This document shows positions 25,879 to 34,894 of a stretch of DNA of 64,000 bases, piece by piece (position 1 is the stretch's first letter; each line of letters begins with the position of its first letter). Made by a program: the position numbers and the translations under genes. The stretch comes from Haloterrigena turkmenica DSM 5511 (GTDB lineage: Archaea; Halobacteriota; Halobacteria; Halobacteriales; Natrialbaceae). The notes beneath the pieces were generated by a model. That model worked only from the letters and a program-made list of their open reading frames with translations, was not told the DNA's origin and searched no databases. The stretch lies in contig NC_013743.1 in NCBI RefSeq assembly GCF_000025325.1, positions 1,178,001 through 1,242,000 on the forward strand, given 5' to 3'.

Positions 25879-27324
25879 ATGGACGCGATCGACGACCTCG
25901 GCGACGCGATCGAGGCCAGTCGGGACTTCCTGACACCGATACGCCCGGGGACGTGGGTCAAGCTCGCGTTCGTCGTCGTCTTCGTGAGTTCGCTCGGATT
26001 CGGGTTCAGCACGTCGGTTCCGGGAAGCGACGTACTGACGGTTTCCGGCGATCCGACGGGAGAGGTGTGGCAGCTCGAGAATTTCGACGGAACGGTGCCG
26101 ACCGACGAACTCGCCGCGTTCGTCCTCGCGCTCGCCGGACTCGCGCTGTTGGCGTGGCTGTGTTACGCGTTCGTCGCCGCCATCATGGAGTTCGTGTTCC
26201 TCGAGTCGTTACGCTCGAACGAGGTCCGCGTGCGGCGATATTTCGCCGCGAACGTCGGAAACGGCGCTCGTCTGTTCTGCTTTCGTCTCGGGCTCTTGCT
26301 CGTCGTCAGTGCGCTCGGAGCCGCGCCCGCATACGTGATTTCCGCCGGCGGCGGCAGCCTCGGCGATCTCTCGCCGGGGGTGTTCGGACTCTACTCGATC
26401 TACGGTTTCACACTGTACGTCGGCTATTCGGCCGTGCGCCGCTTTACCGACGCGTTCGTCGCGCCGATCATGCTCCTCGAGGATCGGGGCGTCGTCGGCG
26501 CCTGGGGGCGGTTTCGGAAGTCACTGGCAGCGAACTGGTCCGAGTACGCGGTCTATCTGGTGTTGTTCTGGTTCCTCTACCTCGCGGTGCTGATCGGCGC
26601 CTGGATCGTCGTCGGCATCGGCCTCCTCTTGCTCATGATTCCCATCGGAATCGTGTGGTTCGTCCTGATTCTCCTCGGCCCGATCGGCCTCCTGCTGTTC
26701 GTCGTCGTCGGCCCGCTCTCGCTCGCGGCCGTCCTGCTGTTCATGGGGCTGGTTTGGGCGCCGATCACGACGTTCTTCCGGTACTACGCGCTCCTGTTGC
26801 TCGGCGATACGGACGACGACCTCGATCTCATTCCCGACCAGCGAGCGGCGATTCGGGGAGACGGTGGCGCTGCGACCGGTCGGGACGACGACTGGGCCGG
26901 TGTCAGTCGTGGCCCGTCGCATCGCGCCGATCGATCCTCGAGCGACGGGCGAGCGCTCGACGACGGCGATCCGTGGGCGGAAACGGATCCCTGGGCCGAC
27001 GCGGACGGCGCCGACTCGTGGGACGATTCCGACGATCCCGGTTCCGGCCCCGGTTACGATCCCTGGAGCGAGGCGTCCGACCCCGATCGTGAGAGCGATC
27101 CGTGGACCGAGACGAACGACTCGAGTAGCACCGACCCGTGGGACGAACCAATCGAGTCCGACGAGGAAGCCGGAACCGATAACGGCGATCCGTGGGACGA
27201 ACCGATCGAGTCCGACGAGACGTCGCCCCGGGACGAGCCGACCGAGACCGATGAGACCGACTCGGAGGACGAGACGAACGGATCGGACGATACCGTCGAC
27301 GACGAGGACGACCGACCCTGGTAG
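25879..27324 (+). CDS. DUF7544 membrane protein with DPW-repeat tail
   Basis: 481 residues from ATG 25879, chosen because DAIDDLGDAIEASRDFL is the conserved start of this haloarchaeal family. About eight hydrophobic helices fill residues 25-310, with a glycosyl-free, pump-like hydrophobic core and no catalytic motif. From about residue 330 the chain becomes an acidic, disordered tail with DPW repeated six times (for example GDPWAETDPWADA, STDPWDEPIESDE, GDPWDEPIESDE), ending DRPW. The tail is probably cytoplasmic and could be a docking segment. Function unknown. Confidence 0.75.
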   Translation: MDAIDDLGDAIEASRDFLTPIRPGTWVKLAFVVVFVSSLGFGFSTSVPGSDVLTVSGDPTGEVWQLENFDGTVPTDELAAFVLALAGLALLAWLCYAFVAAIMEFVFLESLRSNEVRVRRYFAANVGNGARLFCFRLGLLLVVSALGAAPAYVISAGGGSLGDLSPGVFGLYSIYGFTLYVGYSAVRRFTDAFVAPIMLLEDRGVVGAWGRFRKSLAANWSEYAVYLVLFWFLYLAVLIGAWIVVGIGLLLLMIPIGIVWFVLILLGPIGLLLFVVVGPLSLAAVLLFMGLVWAPITTFFRYYALLLLGDTDDDLDLIPDQRAAIRGDGGAATGRDDDWAGVSRGPSHRADRSSSDGRALDDGDPWAETDPWADADGADSWDDSDDPGSGPGYDPWSEASDPDRESDPWTETNDSSSTDPWDEPIESDEEAGTDNGDPWDEPIESDETSPRDEPTETDETDSEDETNGSDDTVDDEDDRPW

Positions 27325-27454
27325 CGCAGCACAGCGCTCGAGTCCGCACGTCGATGGTTGCCCGGTCGTCTCGATTCGCTTGCCCGCCTCGAGTGTCGTC
27401 TGACCACCGGAGCCTGCGGGCCGCTCGTCGCACTCGTCTCGCTCCGGCGGTGCG

Positions 27455-27460
27455 TTTATT
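27455..27460 (+). promoter_or_regulatory. TATA box of acyl-CoA dehydrogenase gene
   Basis: TTTATT, 27 bases before ATG 27484, suggesting a leaderless transcript and supporting that start over any upstream in-frame codon. Confidence 0.55.
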
Positions 27461-27483
27461 CTCCGCCCCGGCAAGTGTTGCGT

Positions 27484-28626
27484 ATGGACACGGAGCTGCC
27501 CGACGAACACCGGATGATCCGGGAGACCGTCAGGGACTTCTGCGAGACCGAAATCGAGCCGATTGCACAGGAGATCGAGGACGAACACCGGTTCCCCGCG
27601 GAGGTCTTCGACCAGCTCGCGGATCTCGATATGATGGGCGTCCCCATCGACGAGGAGTACGGCGGGCTTGGCGGCGACACGCTCATGTACGTGCTGGTCG
27701 CCGAGGAACTCGGTCGCGTCTCGGGCTCGATCGGGCTCTCCTACGTCGCCCACACGTCGCTGGCTTCGAAGCCCATCGAGCAGTTCGGCACACGGTCCCA
27801 GAAGGAACGCTGGCTACGGCCCTTAGCGGAGGGGGAGCACCTCGGCGGCTGGGCGCTGACCGAACCCGACAGCGGCTCCGACGCCTCGGACATGGACACG
27901 ACCGCGGAAAAAGACGGTGACGAATGGGTGCTAAACGGCACCAAGCAGTTCATCACGAACGCCAGCGAGGCGGGCTCGATCCTCGTCAAGGCCGTCACCG
28001 ACCCCGACGCGGGCTACGACGGGATTTCGACGTTCATCGTCGACCCCCGCGAGGACGACGGGTTCGAGGTGACGACCGTCTGGGACAAGATGGGACTGAA
28101 CGCCTCGCCGACCTGCGAGATTCGCCTCGAGAACGTCCGGCTCCCCGAGGACCGACTGCTCGGCGAGGAAGGCGAGGGCTGGGACCAGACGAAGAAGACC
28201 TTAGACGGCGGCCGCATCTCCATCGCCGCGCTCTCGACGGGGCTGGCCCAGGGCGCCTACGAACACGCCAGAGAGTACAGCAAAGAGCGCGAGCAGTTCG
28301 GCCAGCCGATCTGCGAGTTCGACGCCATCCGCGACAAGATCGTCGACATGCACCGCAAGACCGAGCGCGCGCGCCTGCTCACACACCGCGCGGCCCGCAC
28401 CTACGACAAGGGCGAGCCCGTGACCCGCGAGTCCGCGCTCGCGAAACTCGACGCCAGCGAGGCCGCCCGCGAGGTCGCCGAGGACGCCGTTCAGGTGCTG
28501 GGCGGCTACGGCTACACCACCGACTTCGCGCCCCAGCGGTTCTACCGGGACGCGAAACTGATGGAGATCGGCGAGGGGACGAGCGAGATCCAGCACCTCG
28601 TCATCGGACGCGAACTGGGACTCTGA
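27484..28626 (+). CDS. Acyl-CoA dehydrogenase
   Basis: 380 residues, the usual length. The FAD enzyme introduces the alpha-beta double bond in an acyl-CoA and passes electrons to ETF. Seen: the N-terminal helical domain (DEHRMIRETVRDFCETEIEP), the ALTEPDSGSDASDM flavin-contact segment, the TKQFITNA strand, the EREQFGQPI signature, and the C-terminal QVLGGYGYTTDF with EIGEGTSEIQ, which holds the expected catalytic Glu. A second acyl-CoA dehydrogenase (52671) is clearly related, with about half the residues shared by eye. Chain-length preference cannot be read. Confidence 0.92.
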   Translation: MDTELPDEHRMIRETVRDFCETEIEPIAQEIEDEHRFPAEVFDQLADLDMMGVPIDEEYGGLGGDTLMYVLVAEELGRVSGSIGLSYVAHTSLASKPIEQFGTRSQKERWLRPLAEGEHLGGWALTEPDSGSDASDMDTTAEKDGDEWVLNGTKQFITNASEAGSILVKAVTDPDAGYDGISTFIVDPREDDGFEVTTVWDKMGLNASPTCEIRLENVRLPEDRLLGEEGEGWDQTKKTLDGGRISIAALSTGLAQGAYEHAREYSKEREQFGQPICEFDAIRDKIVDMHRKTERARLLTHRAARTYDKGEPVTRESALAKLDASEAAREVAEDAVQVLGGYGYTTDFAPQRFYRDAKLMEIGEGTSEIQHLVIGRELGL

Positions 28627-28668
28627 GCGGCCTCGAGTCGGGAGCGTTGCGACGGTACGGAGAGTGTG

Positions 28669-29478
28669 CTACTCGAGGGCTCCGACTAATCCGTCGTCAC
28701 CGTCGTCAGTATCGTTTCCGTCGGTACTGTCGTTGGTGTCGTTCCCGTCGCTATCGTCATCGGTGTCGTTTCCATTCTCGCCGTCGGATTCGTTTCCGTC
28801 GCTCTCGTTTCCGTCGCCACCGTCGGCGTCTTCCTCGTCGGCGTCCGTGTCGACGCCCTCCATGAGCGCGAACACGTTGTCCATCTCCTGATCGCGGACG
28901 TATTGCGGGTAGACGCCGATGGTCACGAGCAGGTCGTCGCCGGCTTCGACGGCCTCGGTGACGTGGACGTCAACCTCGAGGTCGCGGCCGTTGAACGTCG
29001 CGTCGGCGCTGAACCGCGACCGCGTCGTCGTCTCGTCGAGGATCGTGATCTCGCCGTCCTCCTCGTGGGAGATGTCGCCGATGGCGTCGTAGTTGTCCGC
29101 GACGATATCAACTAGTTCTGTCGTCGACATGTCTTCGACGGGGTTGAAGTTTCGGCCCGCGATCCCGATTTGGGGAGAAGTGAGCACGGTGAAGACGGCG
29201 GCGCGCTGGCTCCCGATCGGCGGAATCTCCACCTCCTTCTCATGGGAAGTCTTGTAGTTCGTGACGGAGATCGTCTCCGAGTAGGCGCTGATCTCGACCG
29301 TCTCTTCGACGACGACCTCGTCGATCGCGGTCTGTTCGTAGCCGGTTTCCTCGCGGACGGCCGGATCGACGCCGGCCGGCGACGACTCGTGGCTGTCCAT
29401 TCCGACCAGTCCCAGACAGCCCGACAGGCTCGCCAGTCCGACGGCACCGAGTCCACCGAGCAGCGTTCTTCGATTCAT
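28669..29478 (-). CDS. DUF6517 lipoprotein
   Basis: 269 residues. MNRRTLLGGLGAVGLASLSGC is a Tat-type signal with a lipobox, so the mature protein starts at Cys near residue 21. The body matches the haloarchaeal DUF6517 pattern: EETGYEQTAIDEVVVEE, SQRAAVFTVLTSPQIGIAG, FNPVEDMST, then HVTEAVEAGDDLLVTIGVYP. The C-terminal 60 residues are a run of Asp, Asn, Gly, Ser and Thr that ends in a short hydrophobic GLVGALE, an addition I do not expect in the family. TATA box at 29508-29516. No enzymatic role is known to me. Confidence 0.82.
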   Translation of the reverse strand: MNRRTLLGGLGAVGLASLSGCLGLVGMDSHESSPAGVDPAVREETGYEQTAIDEVVVEETVEISAYSETISVTNYKTSHEKEVEIPPIGSQRAAVFTVLTSPQIGIAGRNFNPVEDMSTTELVDIVADNYDAIGDISHEEDGEITILDETTTRSRFSADATFNGRDLEVDVHVTEAVEAGDDLLVTIGVYPQYVRDQEMDNVFALMEGVDTDADEEDADGGDGNESDGNESDGENGNDTDDDSDGNDTNDSTDGNDTDDGDDGLVGALE

Positions 29479-29507
29479 CTTGGAATCAATGGACGTTCCG
29501 TTCGTAT

Positions 29508-29516
29508 GAGTTTATC
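29508..29516 (-). promoter_or_regulatory. TATA box of DUF6517 gene
   Basis: GATAAACTC on the minus strand, about 34 bases before ATG 29478, giving a leader of a few bases. Confidence 0.45.
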
Positions 29517-29585
29517 GGATTTCTGAGATTCTGTCGAATCGATAAGATTTTCACGCGCTCGATTCCGAATTTCGGAACTCGATTT

Positions 29586-30083
29586 TCAGCGCCGGAGATT
29601 GCTGAATATACCCGACCCAGATGCCATATCGAACCGATCGGATCGACGGCGATGAAGCCGTGTTAAATATTTGACTAGCGCGTAGCCGGCGACGGCGAGT
29701 CCGACGGCGATCACTACGTTTCCGAGGACGAGTTGACGAATCGCGATCCGCGCCGACTCGCCGGACAACGCGTCTCGAGAGCCCACCGAGTCCGACCCCA
29801 GCAAGAGGGCTCCGACCTGAAAACTCGAGAGGTAGACCGCAGGTTTCACGACCGGGTTGAGAACGGCGACGGAGGCGAAAATCGCGGGTTTGCTGATCCA
29901 GGCCTGGAGCGAGATGAGGACGAAAAACAGCCCGACGCCCAGCCCGCCGGTTGGAAGCGCCGTCACGAAGACGCCGATCGCGAAGCTCGCGGCGACCTGA
30001 TGCGGGGTGTGCTCCTCGCGAAACGCGGCGAGGAGTTTCCGGCGGGCGCGATCACGATACCTGGCGAGCCGTTCCCGGACCAT
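29586..30083 (-). CDS. DUF2062 membrane protein
   Basis: 165 residues. The EEHTPHQVAASFAIGVFVTALPTGG start and LNPVVKPAVYLSSFQVG block are typical of DUF2062, a small membrane family often seen near cell-envelope or glycosyltransferase genes. Three hydrophobic helices are visible (about 30-60, 70-95, 128-146). It ends next to the DUF6517 gene but is 100 bases away, so the two need not be one operon. No biochemical role is established. Confidence 0.82.
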   Translation of the reverse strand: MVRERLARYRDRARRKLLAAFREEHTPHQVAASFAIGVFVTALPTGGLGVGLFFVLISLQAWISKPAIFASVAVLNPVVKPAVYLSSFQVGALLLGSDSVGSRDALSGESARIAIRQLVLGNVVIAVGLAVAGYALVKYLTRLHRRRSDRFDMASGSGIFSNLRR

Positions 30084-30173
30084 TCACTCTGTGCGTGGGT
30101 TACCAGCGGCGACCAAAAAGATACCGAGAGCGACCGTCCGCTCGTCGGCTCGACTCAGTCGAGAGTCGACGAC

Positions 30174-31430
30174 TTACGGGAACGAGCCGGCTTCCGCGAA
30201 GGAGTCGGCGACGCGCTGAATCGCGACCACGTAGGTCGCGGTTCGCGGATTCTCGAGGTCGTGCTCCTCGATCGTCTCGACTAGCGAGTCGAAGGCGTCG
30301 ACGATGTGGGCTTCGAGTTCCTCGTTGACGCGCTCCTCGGTCCAGTAGAACCGCTGTCGGTTCTGGACCCACTCGAAGTACGAGACGGTGACGCCGCCGG
30401 CGTTCGCGAGGATGTCCGGGATCACGAAGACGTCCTTGTCCTCGAGGACGGCGTCGGCGTCGGGCGTCAACGGCCCGTTGGCGGCCTCGGAGATGACGTC
30501 GGCCTCAACGTCCTCGGCGAGGTCGGCGTCGATGGCGTTCTCGAGGGCTGCGGGGATCAGCAGGTCGACGTCCATCGTCAGGACGTCCTCGTTGGTGATC
30601 TCCTCCTCGCTCTCCTCGTAGCCGACGACGCTGCCGGTCTCATTCTTGTGATCCTTCGCGGCGACCGGATCGAAGCCGTCGGGGTTGTAGATGCCGCCTG
30701 AGGAGTCGCTGGCGGCGACGACGGTCGCGCCCATCTCGTCGATCAGTTTCGCGGCGATCCAGCCAGCGTTCCCGTAGCCCTGGACGGCGACGGTCGCGCC
30801 CTCGAGGTCCTTGTCGAGGTAGTCGAACGCTTCGCGGGCGGCGATGACGGTCGAGCGCCCCGTCGCCTCGACGCGACCCTCGCTGCCGCCACTGGAGAGG
30901 TTCTTGCCCGTGATGACGCCCGGCTCGGTGGTATTCTCGAGGGTCTCGTAGGTGTCCTTGATCCAGTTCATCTCTCGCTGACCCGTGTTCACGTCGGGCG
31001 CGGGGACGTCGCGATCCTCGCCGATCATCGGGCGGAGTTCCTTGGCGAACGCGCGGGTGACCCGCTCGAGTTCGCTCTCGGAGTACTCGGCTGGATCGAT
31101 GATGATGCCGCCCTTTCCGCCACCCAGCGGGATGTCGACAGTCGCGGTCTTGTAGGTCATCCAGCCCGAGAGAGCCTTGACCTCGTCGCGGGAGACCTGC
31201 GGGTGGTAGCGGATGCCGCCCTTGTAGGGGCCGCGGTCGCCGTTGAACTGCGAGCGGAAGGCTTTGAACCGCTCGAGGCTCCCGTCGTCCATCTCCACGG
31301 TGAGGTTCGTCTCGAGCACGCGCTCGGGGTGTTTGAGCCGCTCGATCACGTCGTCCTCGACGTCGAGGTACGCGGCGGCGTCGTCGATCTGGGATTGCAG
31401 ACTTTCGAACGGGTTGGTACCCTGGGTCAT
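30174..31430 (-). CDS. gdhA: Glu/Leu/Phe/Val dehydrogenase (glutamate dehydrogenase)
   Basis: 418 residues. Catalyses reversible oxidative deamination of glutamate to 2-oxoglutarate with NAD(P). The motif [11 protein letters not shown] and the catalytic PLGGGKGGI (with the active Lys) are intact. The Rossmann domain has [14 protein letters not shown] and [13 protein letters not shown]. Residues [12 protein letters not shown] and [19 protein letters not shown] match archaeal GdhA. It ends AEAGSFP. A paralogue lies at 36680-37954 across the replication origin. Cofactor preference cannot be fixed from sequence alone. Confidence 0.93.
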   Translation of the reverse strand: MTQGTNPFESLQSQIDDAAAYLDVEDDVIERLKHPERVLETNLTVEMDDGSLERFKAFRSQFNGDRGPYKGGIRYHPQVSRDEVKALSGWMTYKTATVDIPLGGGKGGIIIDPAEYSESELERVTRAFAKELRPMIGEDRDVPAPDVNTGQREMNWIKDTYETLENTTEPGVITGKNLSSGGSEGRVEATGRSTVIAAREAFDYLDKDLEGATVAVQGYGNAGWIAAKLIDEMGATVVAASDSSGGIYNPDGFDPVAAKDHKNETGSVVGYEESEEEITNEDVLTMDVDLLIPAALENAIDADLAEDVEADVISEAANGPLTPDADAVLEDKDVFVIPDILANAGGVTVSYFEWVQNRQRFYWTEERVNEELEAHIVDAFDSLVETIEEHDLENPRTATYVVAIQRVADSFAEAGSFP

Positions 31431-31538
31431 ACCCAGTGATTTTCACGACGAGGGGATAAGCGTAGCGAATATCTACCATACCTCATGATCAACTATCCAC
31501 CAAGGTGATTTGTCTCCCCTTGTATTCTGAGCGTTCAG

Positions 31539-32405
31539 TCAGTTCTCGTCGTCAGCCGCCGCTCGCTCCTGAATTCGTTTAGCCTGAGCGATCAGCGGCG
31601 CGTCGATCATCTCGCCGTCGACTTCGAAGACCCCGCGGCCTTCGGCGTCGGCCTCGCGTTTGGCCTCGAGGACGCGCTCGGCCCACTTTCGGTCCGCTTC
31701 GTCGGGAGTGAAGGCCTCGTTGATCGGGTCGACCTGGGCCGGGTGGATCGCCAGTTTGCCGTCGTAGCCGAGCCGGACAGAGCGGTCGGCGTCTTCGCGG
31801 AGCCGCCGCTCGTCTTCGAAGTCGGTCACGAGCGTATCGATCGCCGTACAATCGTGGGCGGCGGCGGCGATCACGACGCGCTCGCGCGCGTAGAGCACTT
31901 CCGTTCCCTCGGCGCTGCGGGTCGCGCCGATATCCGCCGAGAGGTCCTCGGCGCCGAAGACGAGCGCGTCGGTCGCCCGCGCGGCGGCGATCTCCGGAGC
32001 GGCGAGGACCCCGGCCGCGCTCTCGATCAGCGCGAAGACGGGCAACGTGCAGTCGTACTTCGCGATTTCGTCCTCGAGGTCGCGGACGTCCGCCGCCGAG
32101 GCGACTTTCGGTGCCATGACGCTATCGAGCCGGCGGTCGGCGTCCGACTCCGCCGGCTCGAGAACGGTCTCGAGGTCGGCCGCCAGCGCCGAGTCGCCGG
32201 CGTTGACGCGAACGCAAACCTCGCAGTCGGGATCGAACGCTAGATCGGTGAGTACCTCGCGGACTGACTCGCGAGCCTCGACCTTGCGCTGGGGTGCGAC
32301 GGCGTCCTCGAGGTCGAACACGATCACGTCGGCTCCGGCTGCGGGCGCCTTGCGAAGCATCTCGGGGCGGTCGCCGGGAGTGAACAGAACGCTTCTGCGG
32401 ACCAT
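31539..32405 (-). CDS. HpcH/HpaI aldolase/citrate lyase-family protein (CitE-like)
   Basis: 288 residues. Motifs RSVLFTPGDRPEMLRKA, VIVFDLEDAVAP, SVMAPKVASA, ALIESAAGVLAAPEIA and LVFGAEDLSADIG are those of the CitE-like TIM barrel, with the metal-binding Glu and Asp present. In haloarchaea such enzymes are proposed as malyl-CoA or beta-methylmalyl-CoA lyase (methylaspartate cycle) or malyl-CoA thioesterase. Which of these applies cannot be decided here. No other pathway genes are adjacent. It lies at the edge of the origin region and reads away from it. Confidence 0.85.
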   Translation of the reverse strand: MVRRSVLFTPGDRPEMLRKAPAAGADVIVFDLEDAVAPQRKVEARESVREVLTDLAFDPDCEVCVRVNAGDSALAADLETVLEPAESDADRRLDSVMAPKVASAADVRDLEDEIAKYDCTLPVFALIESAAGVLAAPEIAAARATDALVFGAEDLSADIGATRSAEGTEVLYARERVVIAAAAHDCTAIDTLVTDFEDERRLREDADRSVRLGYDGKLAIHPAQVDPINEAFTPDEADRKWAERVLEAKREADAEGRGVFEVDGEMIDAPLIAQAKRIQERAAADDEN

Positions 32406-32576
32406 ACGCTGTGTCCTCGAGCTACGCTCATAGAAATACGTGTGTCAGTGTCATGTGATCCGGTATTGTGTGCGTTTGGCTACACTATCGCGTATCGAGA
32501 TGACGGTCGTCGCTGTCGAAACGCGCGCGATTCGACGCAACTCGACGACCGGCCGAAGCGCCGAATGATAGCGACG

Positions 32577-32600
32577 GACACCCCTGTTTCAGAGTGAAAG
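32577..32600 (-). repeat. Origin recognition box 1
   Basis: Minus-strand reading CTTTCACTCTGAAAC then AGGGGTGT; shares the 12-base TTTCACTCTGAA core with the other boxes. Confidence 0.8.
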
Positions 32601-32644
32601 GAGCGATGGGGACGGGAGGGATGGCGGAACGGCTCGAGAACGGA

Positions 32645-32668
32645 CGGACCCGTCGTTCAGAGTGAAAC
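32645..32668 (-). repeat. Origin recognition box 2
   Basis: Minus-strand reading GTTTCACTCTGAACGA then CGGGTCCG; the G-run is weaker (three G) than in the other boxes. Confidence 0.78.
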
Positions 32669-32708
32669 GACTCTGAGAGTGTCAGCCCAGTTCTGACAGG
32701 GAAGAAGG

Positions 32709-32732
32709 CTTTCACTCTGAACCGGGGGAGGG
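32709..32732 (+). repeat. Origin recognition box 3
   Basis: CTTTCACTCTGAACC followed by GGGGGAGGG; plus orientation, opposed to boxes 1 and 2. Confidence 0.8.
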
Positions 32733-32860
32733 ACTGCCGGTTCGCATCCAGAAGGGGCGGTGGATTCAAGCTAAGAAGGCCTCAAAGGCGAGATATACTG
32801 GAATAGCGCTGGTGGAGAGGACGTGGTGCCGAGACGAAGCCAGACTGGAATTGGGGTCGA

Positions 32861-32888
32861 GGGTCCCTCCCCTCGTTCAGAGTGAAAC
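32861..32888 (-). repeat. Origin recognition box 4
   Basis: Minus-strand reading GTTTCACTCTGAACGA then GGGGAGGGACCC. It is the box on the left side of the A+T-rich segment. Confidence 0.82.
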
Positions 32889-32974
32889 GGTGTTCGAGGC
32901 CGGGGAGGCCCTGTACTCGGTGGTAGAGAGAGAGCGTGCTCGAGTTGTTGCGGGGGCTCCTGACATGAAACCCC

Positions 32975-33065
32975 ACTTTTGGTATTTCAATACTAGGATT
33001 GGTGACTATACTACTCCTACCAAAAGATATAATACTACTATATCTAGCCGTATTCTAGACTAGTA
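32975..33065. other. A+T-rich duplex-unwinding region
   Basis: About 70 percent A+T in a GC-rich background, with runs such as AAGATATAATACTACTATATC. It contains the inverted pair CTTTTGGTA (32976-32984) and TACCAAAAG (33018-33026), and a CTAGACTAG palindrome near its end. It lies between oppositely oriented boxes 4 and 5, the expected site of initial melting. Confidence 0.7.
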
Positions 33066-33293
33066 GAAAGAAAGCAGAAAGAAGGATGAAGAGAAACCGG
33101 AAAACGGGACGAACGGAGTTGACTCAACATCGTAGTGCTCTCGCACTTGTCGGGAATCGTTCGCTGCCCGAGTCGTCTACGCTGTTGCCTCAGTCGTCCA
33201 CGCTGTTGGCTGCGTTATTCACGACGGGTTCGGCGAGCAGTATTCAGTGAGTGCGAGGAGTGCTGATCGACGAGGGGGGTGTCCGTCGTGCCC

Positions 33294-33320
33294 GTTTCAC
33301 TCTGAACGAGGGGTCTGGGT
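33294..33320 (+). repeat. Origin recognition box 5
   Basis: GTTTCACTCTGAACGA followed by GGGGTCTGGG, right of the A+T-rich segment and opposed to box 4. Confidence 0.82.
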
Positions 33321-33453
33321 CTCCCGATCGGCACTGCAGTCCGTCGACCTTCAGTCTGATTCGGGAAGGAGATCAATTCGAGCGGCTCCGGTCGATACGA
33401 TGTCTTTGAGAACGTCTCGAGTCGGTTTATCAGTCTGAACTACCTTCCACAGA

Positions 33454-33460
33454 TTTATTA
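33454..33460 (+). promoter_or_regulatory. TATA box of orc1
   Basis: TTTATTA, 27 bases before ATG 33484, implying a leaderless orc1 transcript. A degenerate origin box lies immediately upstream, so Orc1 might bind near its own promoter. Confidence 0.6.
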
Positions 33461-33483
33461 GGTCGCTCTTCGAGCACGGAGAC

Positions 33484-34767
33484 ATGGCTGATCAGGCAGG
33501 GGACCCGCTTTTTCAATCACAGGATCCGATCTTCGATCGGAAGGAACTCCTCCACGTCGGGCACGTCCCCGACGAGGATCGGATCGTCGGGCGGGACGAC
33601 GAGATCGAATCCGTCGCCGCCGAGATCGGCGCGATCACGCGCGGCGATCCGCCGAACAACGTGATGATCTACGGGAAGACCGGGACCGGCAAGAGTCTCA
33701 TCTCCCGACACGTCGCGACGCGCGCACAGAACGCCGCTCGAGGGAACGGTATCGACTGCGGCGTGCTCTACGTCGACTGCTCGGAGGCGAACACAGAGAC
33801 GCGGACGACGCGCCAGTTGGCGCTCAGTCTCAAGGACGGAACCGACTACCGAGAGAACATCCCGGTTCGAGGCGTCGGGACGATGGAGTACTACCAGCAC
33901 ATCTGGGCGATCCTCGAGGACTGCTTCGACGCGGTCGTCGTCATCTTAGACGAGATCGACAAACTGGACAACAGCAACATTCTGATGCAGCTCTCGCGGG
34001 CGCGTGAGGCCCGGAAGACCGACGCTTACATCGGCGTCATCGGGATCAGTAACAAGGTCAAGTATCGGGAGACGCTCGACGAGCGTATCGACAGCAGCTT
34101 CGGCCACCGCGAACTGTTCTTCCATCCCTACGACGCCTCCCAGCTCAGGGAGATCATGCGCAACCGCGAGGACGCCTTCCAACCCGACGTCCTCGCGGAC
34201 GGAACGATCGAACTCTGTGCCGCGCTGGCGGCGAAGAAACACGGCGACGCCCGGAAGGCGATCGAGATCCTGAAAGAGGCCGGCGAACTCGCTCGCCGCA
34301 CCGGGAGCGAGACCGTCTCGGAGGACCACATCAAGCAGGCCCAGGAGGTCGCCGAGATCAACCGAATTGAGGAACTCACCAGCGGAGCGACCGTCCACGC
34401 GAAACTCGCCCTCTACGCGCTGGCGAGTCACATCATCACTGGGGAGCGAGAGACGTACAAGACCCGGGAGATCTACCAGCGATACGTCGGCATCTGCGAT
34501 CTGGTCGCGACCGATCCGATCACCGAGAACGGCCTCTACCGCCAACTGAAGGAACAGGCGTTCCTTGGCGTCATCGAATCAGAGAAGACCGGCGGCGGCC
34601 GCTCCCAGGGGAGTTACCTCCTCCATCGGCTGGTCACCGATCCGAAGCACATCGTCAAGGCCGTTCGACGGGACGCCTCGCTCGAGGAACTTCCCACCTA
34701 CGACCGACTCGCCGAGACCGAACCGGCGACCGGCGGTCGCGACACCGATCTCTCTTCGTTCGACTGA
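33484..34767 (+). CDS. orc1: Origin recognition protein Orc1/Cdc6
   Basis: 427 residues. This AAA+ ATPase binds origin boxes and loads the MCM helicase. Walker A is YGKTGTGKS (63-71), Walker B is VVVILDEIDK (151-160), sensor 1 is IGISNKVKY near 187-195, and sensor 2 lies in HGDARKAIEIL. The C-terminal winged helix spans about residues 315-405 (TYKTREIYQRYVGIC, GVIESEKTGGGRSQGSYLLHRL). Length is typical for haloarchaeal Orc1 proteins, which occur in many copies. Boxes on both sides make it the cognate initiator of this origin. Confidence 0.95.
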   Translation: MADQAGDPLFQSQDPIFDRKELLHVGHVPDEDRIVGRDDEIESVAAEIGAITRGDPPNNVMIYGKTGTGKSLISRHVATRAQNAARGNGIDCGVLYVDCSEANTETRTTRQLALSLKDGTDYRENIPVRGVGTMEYYQHIWAILEDCFDAVVVILDEIDKLDNSNILMQLSRAREARKTDAYIGVIGISNKVKYRETLDERIDSSFGHRELFFHPYDASQLREIMRNREDAFQPDVLADGTIELCAALAAKKHGDARKAIEILKEAGELARRTGSETVSEDHIKQAQEVAEINRIEELTSGATVHAKLALYALASHIITGERETYKTREIYQRYVGICDLVATDPITENGLYRQLKEQAFLGVIESEKTGGGRSQGSYLLHRLVTDPKHIVKAVRRDASLEELPTYDRLAETEPATGGRDTDLSSFD

Positions 34768-34894
34768 CGGCGATTGCGATACGGATCCTCAGTTTCGATT
34801 GCACGTTTTGACGTGGGACGGCCAGCACTCGTGGCTTGGGACTCGAGTCGCCCTCATCCAACCTTCTCCTCCACCCCACACCCACTTCGGACGC

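Larger units (their letters stand above)
32577..33483. other. Putative replication origin (ORB cluster plus A+T-rich unwinding region)
   Basis: Gene-free stretch between the CitE-like gene and orc1. It contains five copies of a near-identical box, CTTTCACTCTGAA or GTTTCACTCTGAA followed by a run of G, three on the minus strand and two on the plus strand. An A+T-rich segment of about 90 bases (32975-33065) lies between the fourth and fifth boxes. This is the layout of archaeal origins, where Orc1/Cdc6 binds origin recognition boxes with a G-string and melts adjacent A+T-rich DNA. Less perfect copies (TATCAGTCTGAAC) lie just before orc1. No protein-coding frame here is convincing. Confidence 0.85.

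Noticed and set aside
32406-33483. Small frames across the origin region
   Set aside because: They read through the recognition boxes and the A+T-rich core; no domain-like sequence.
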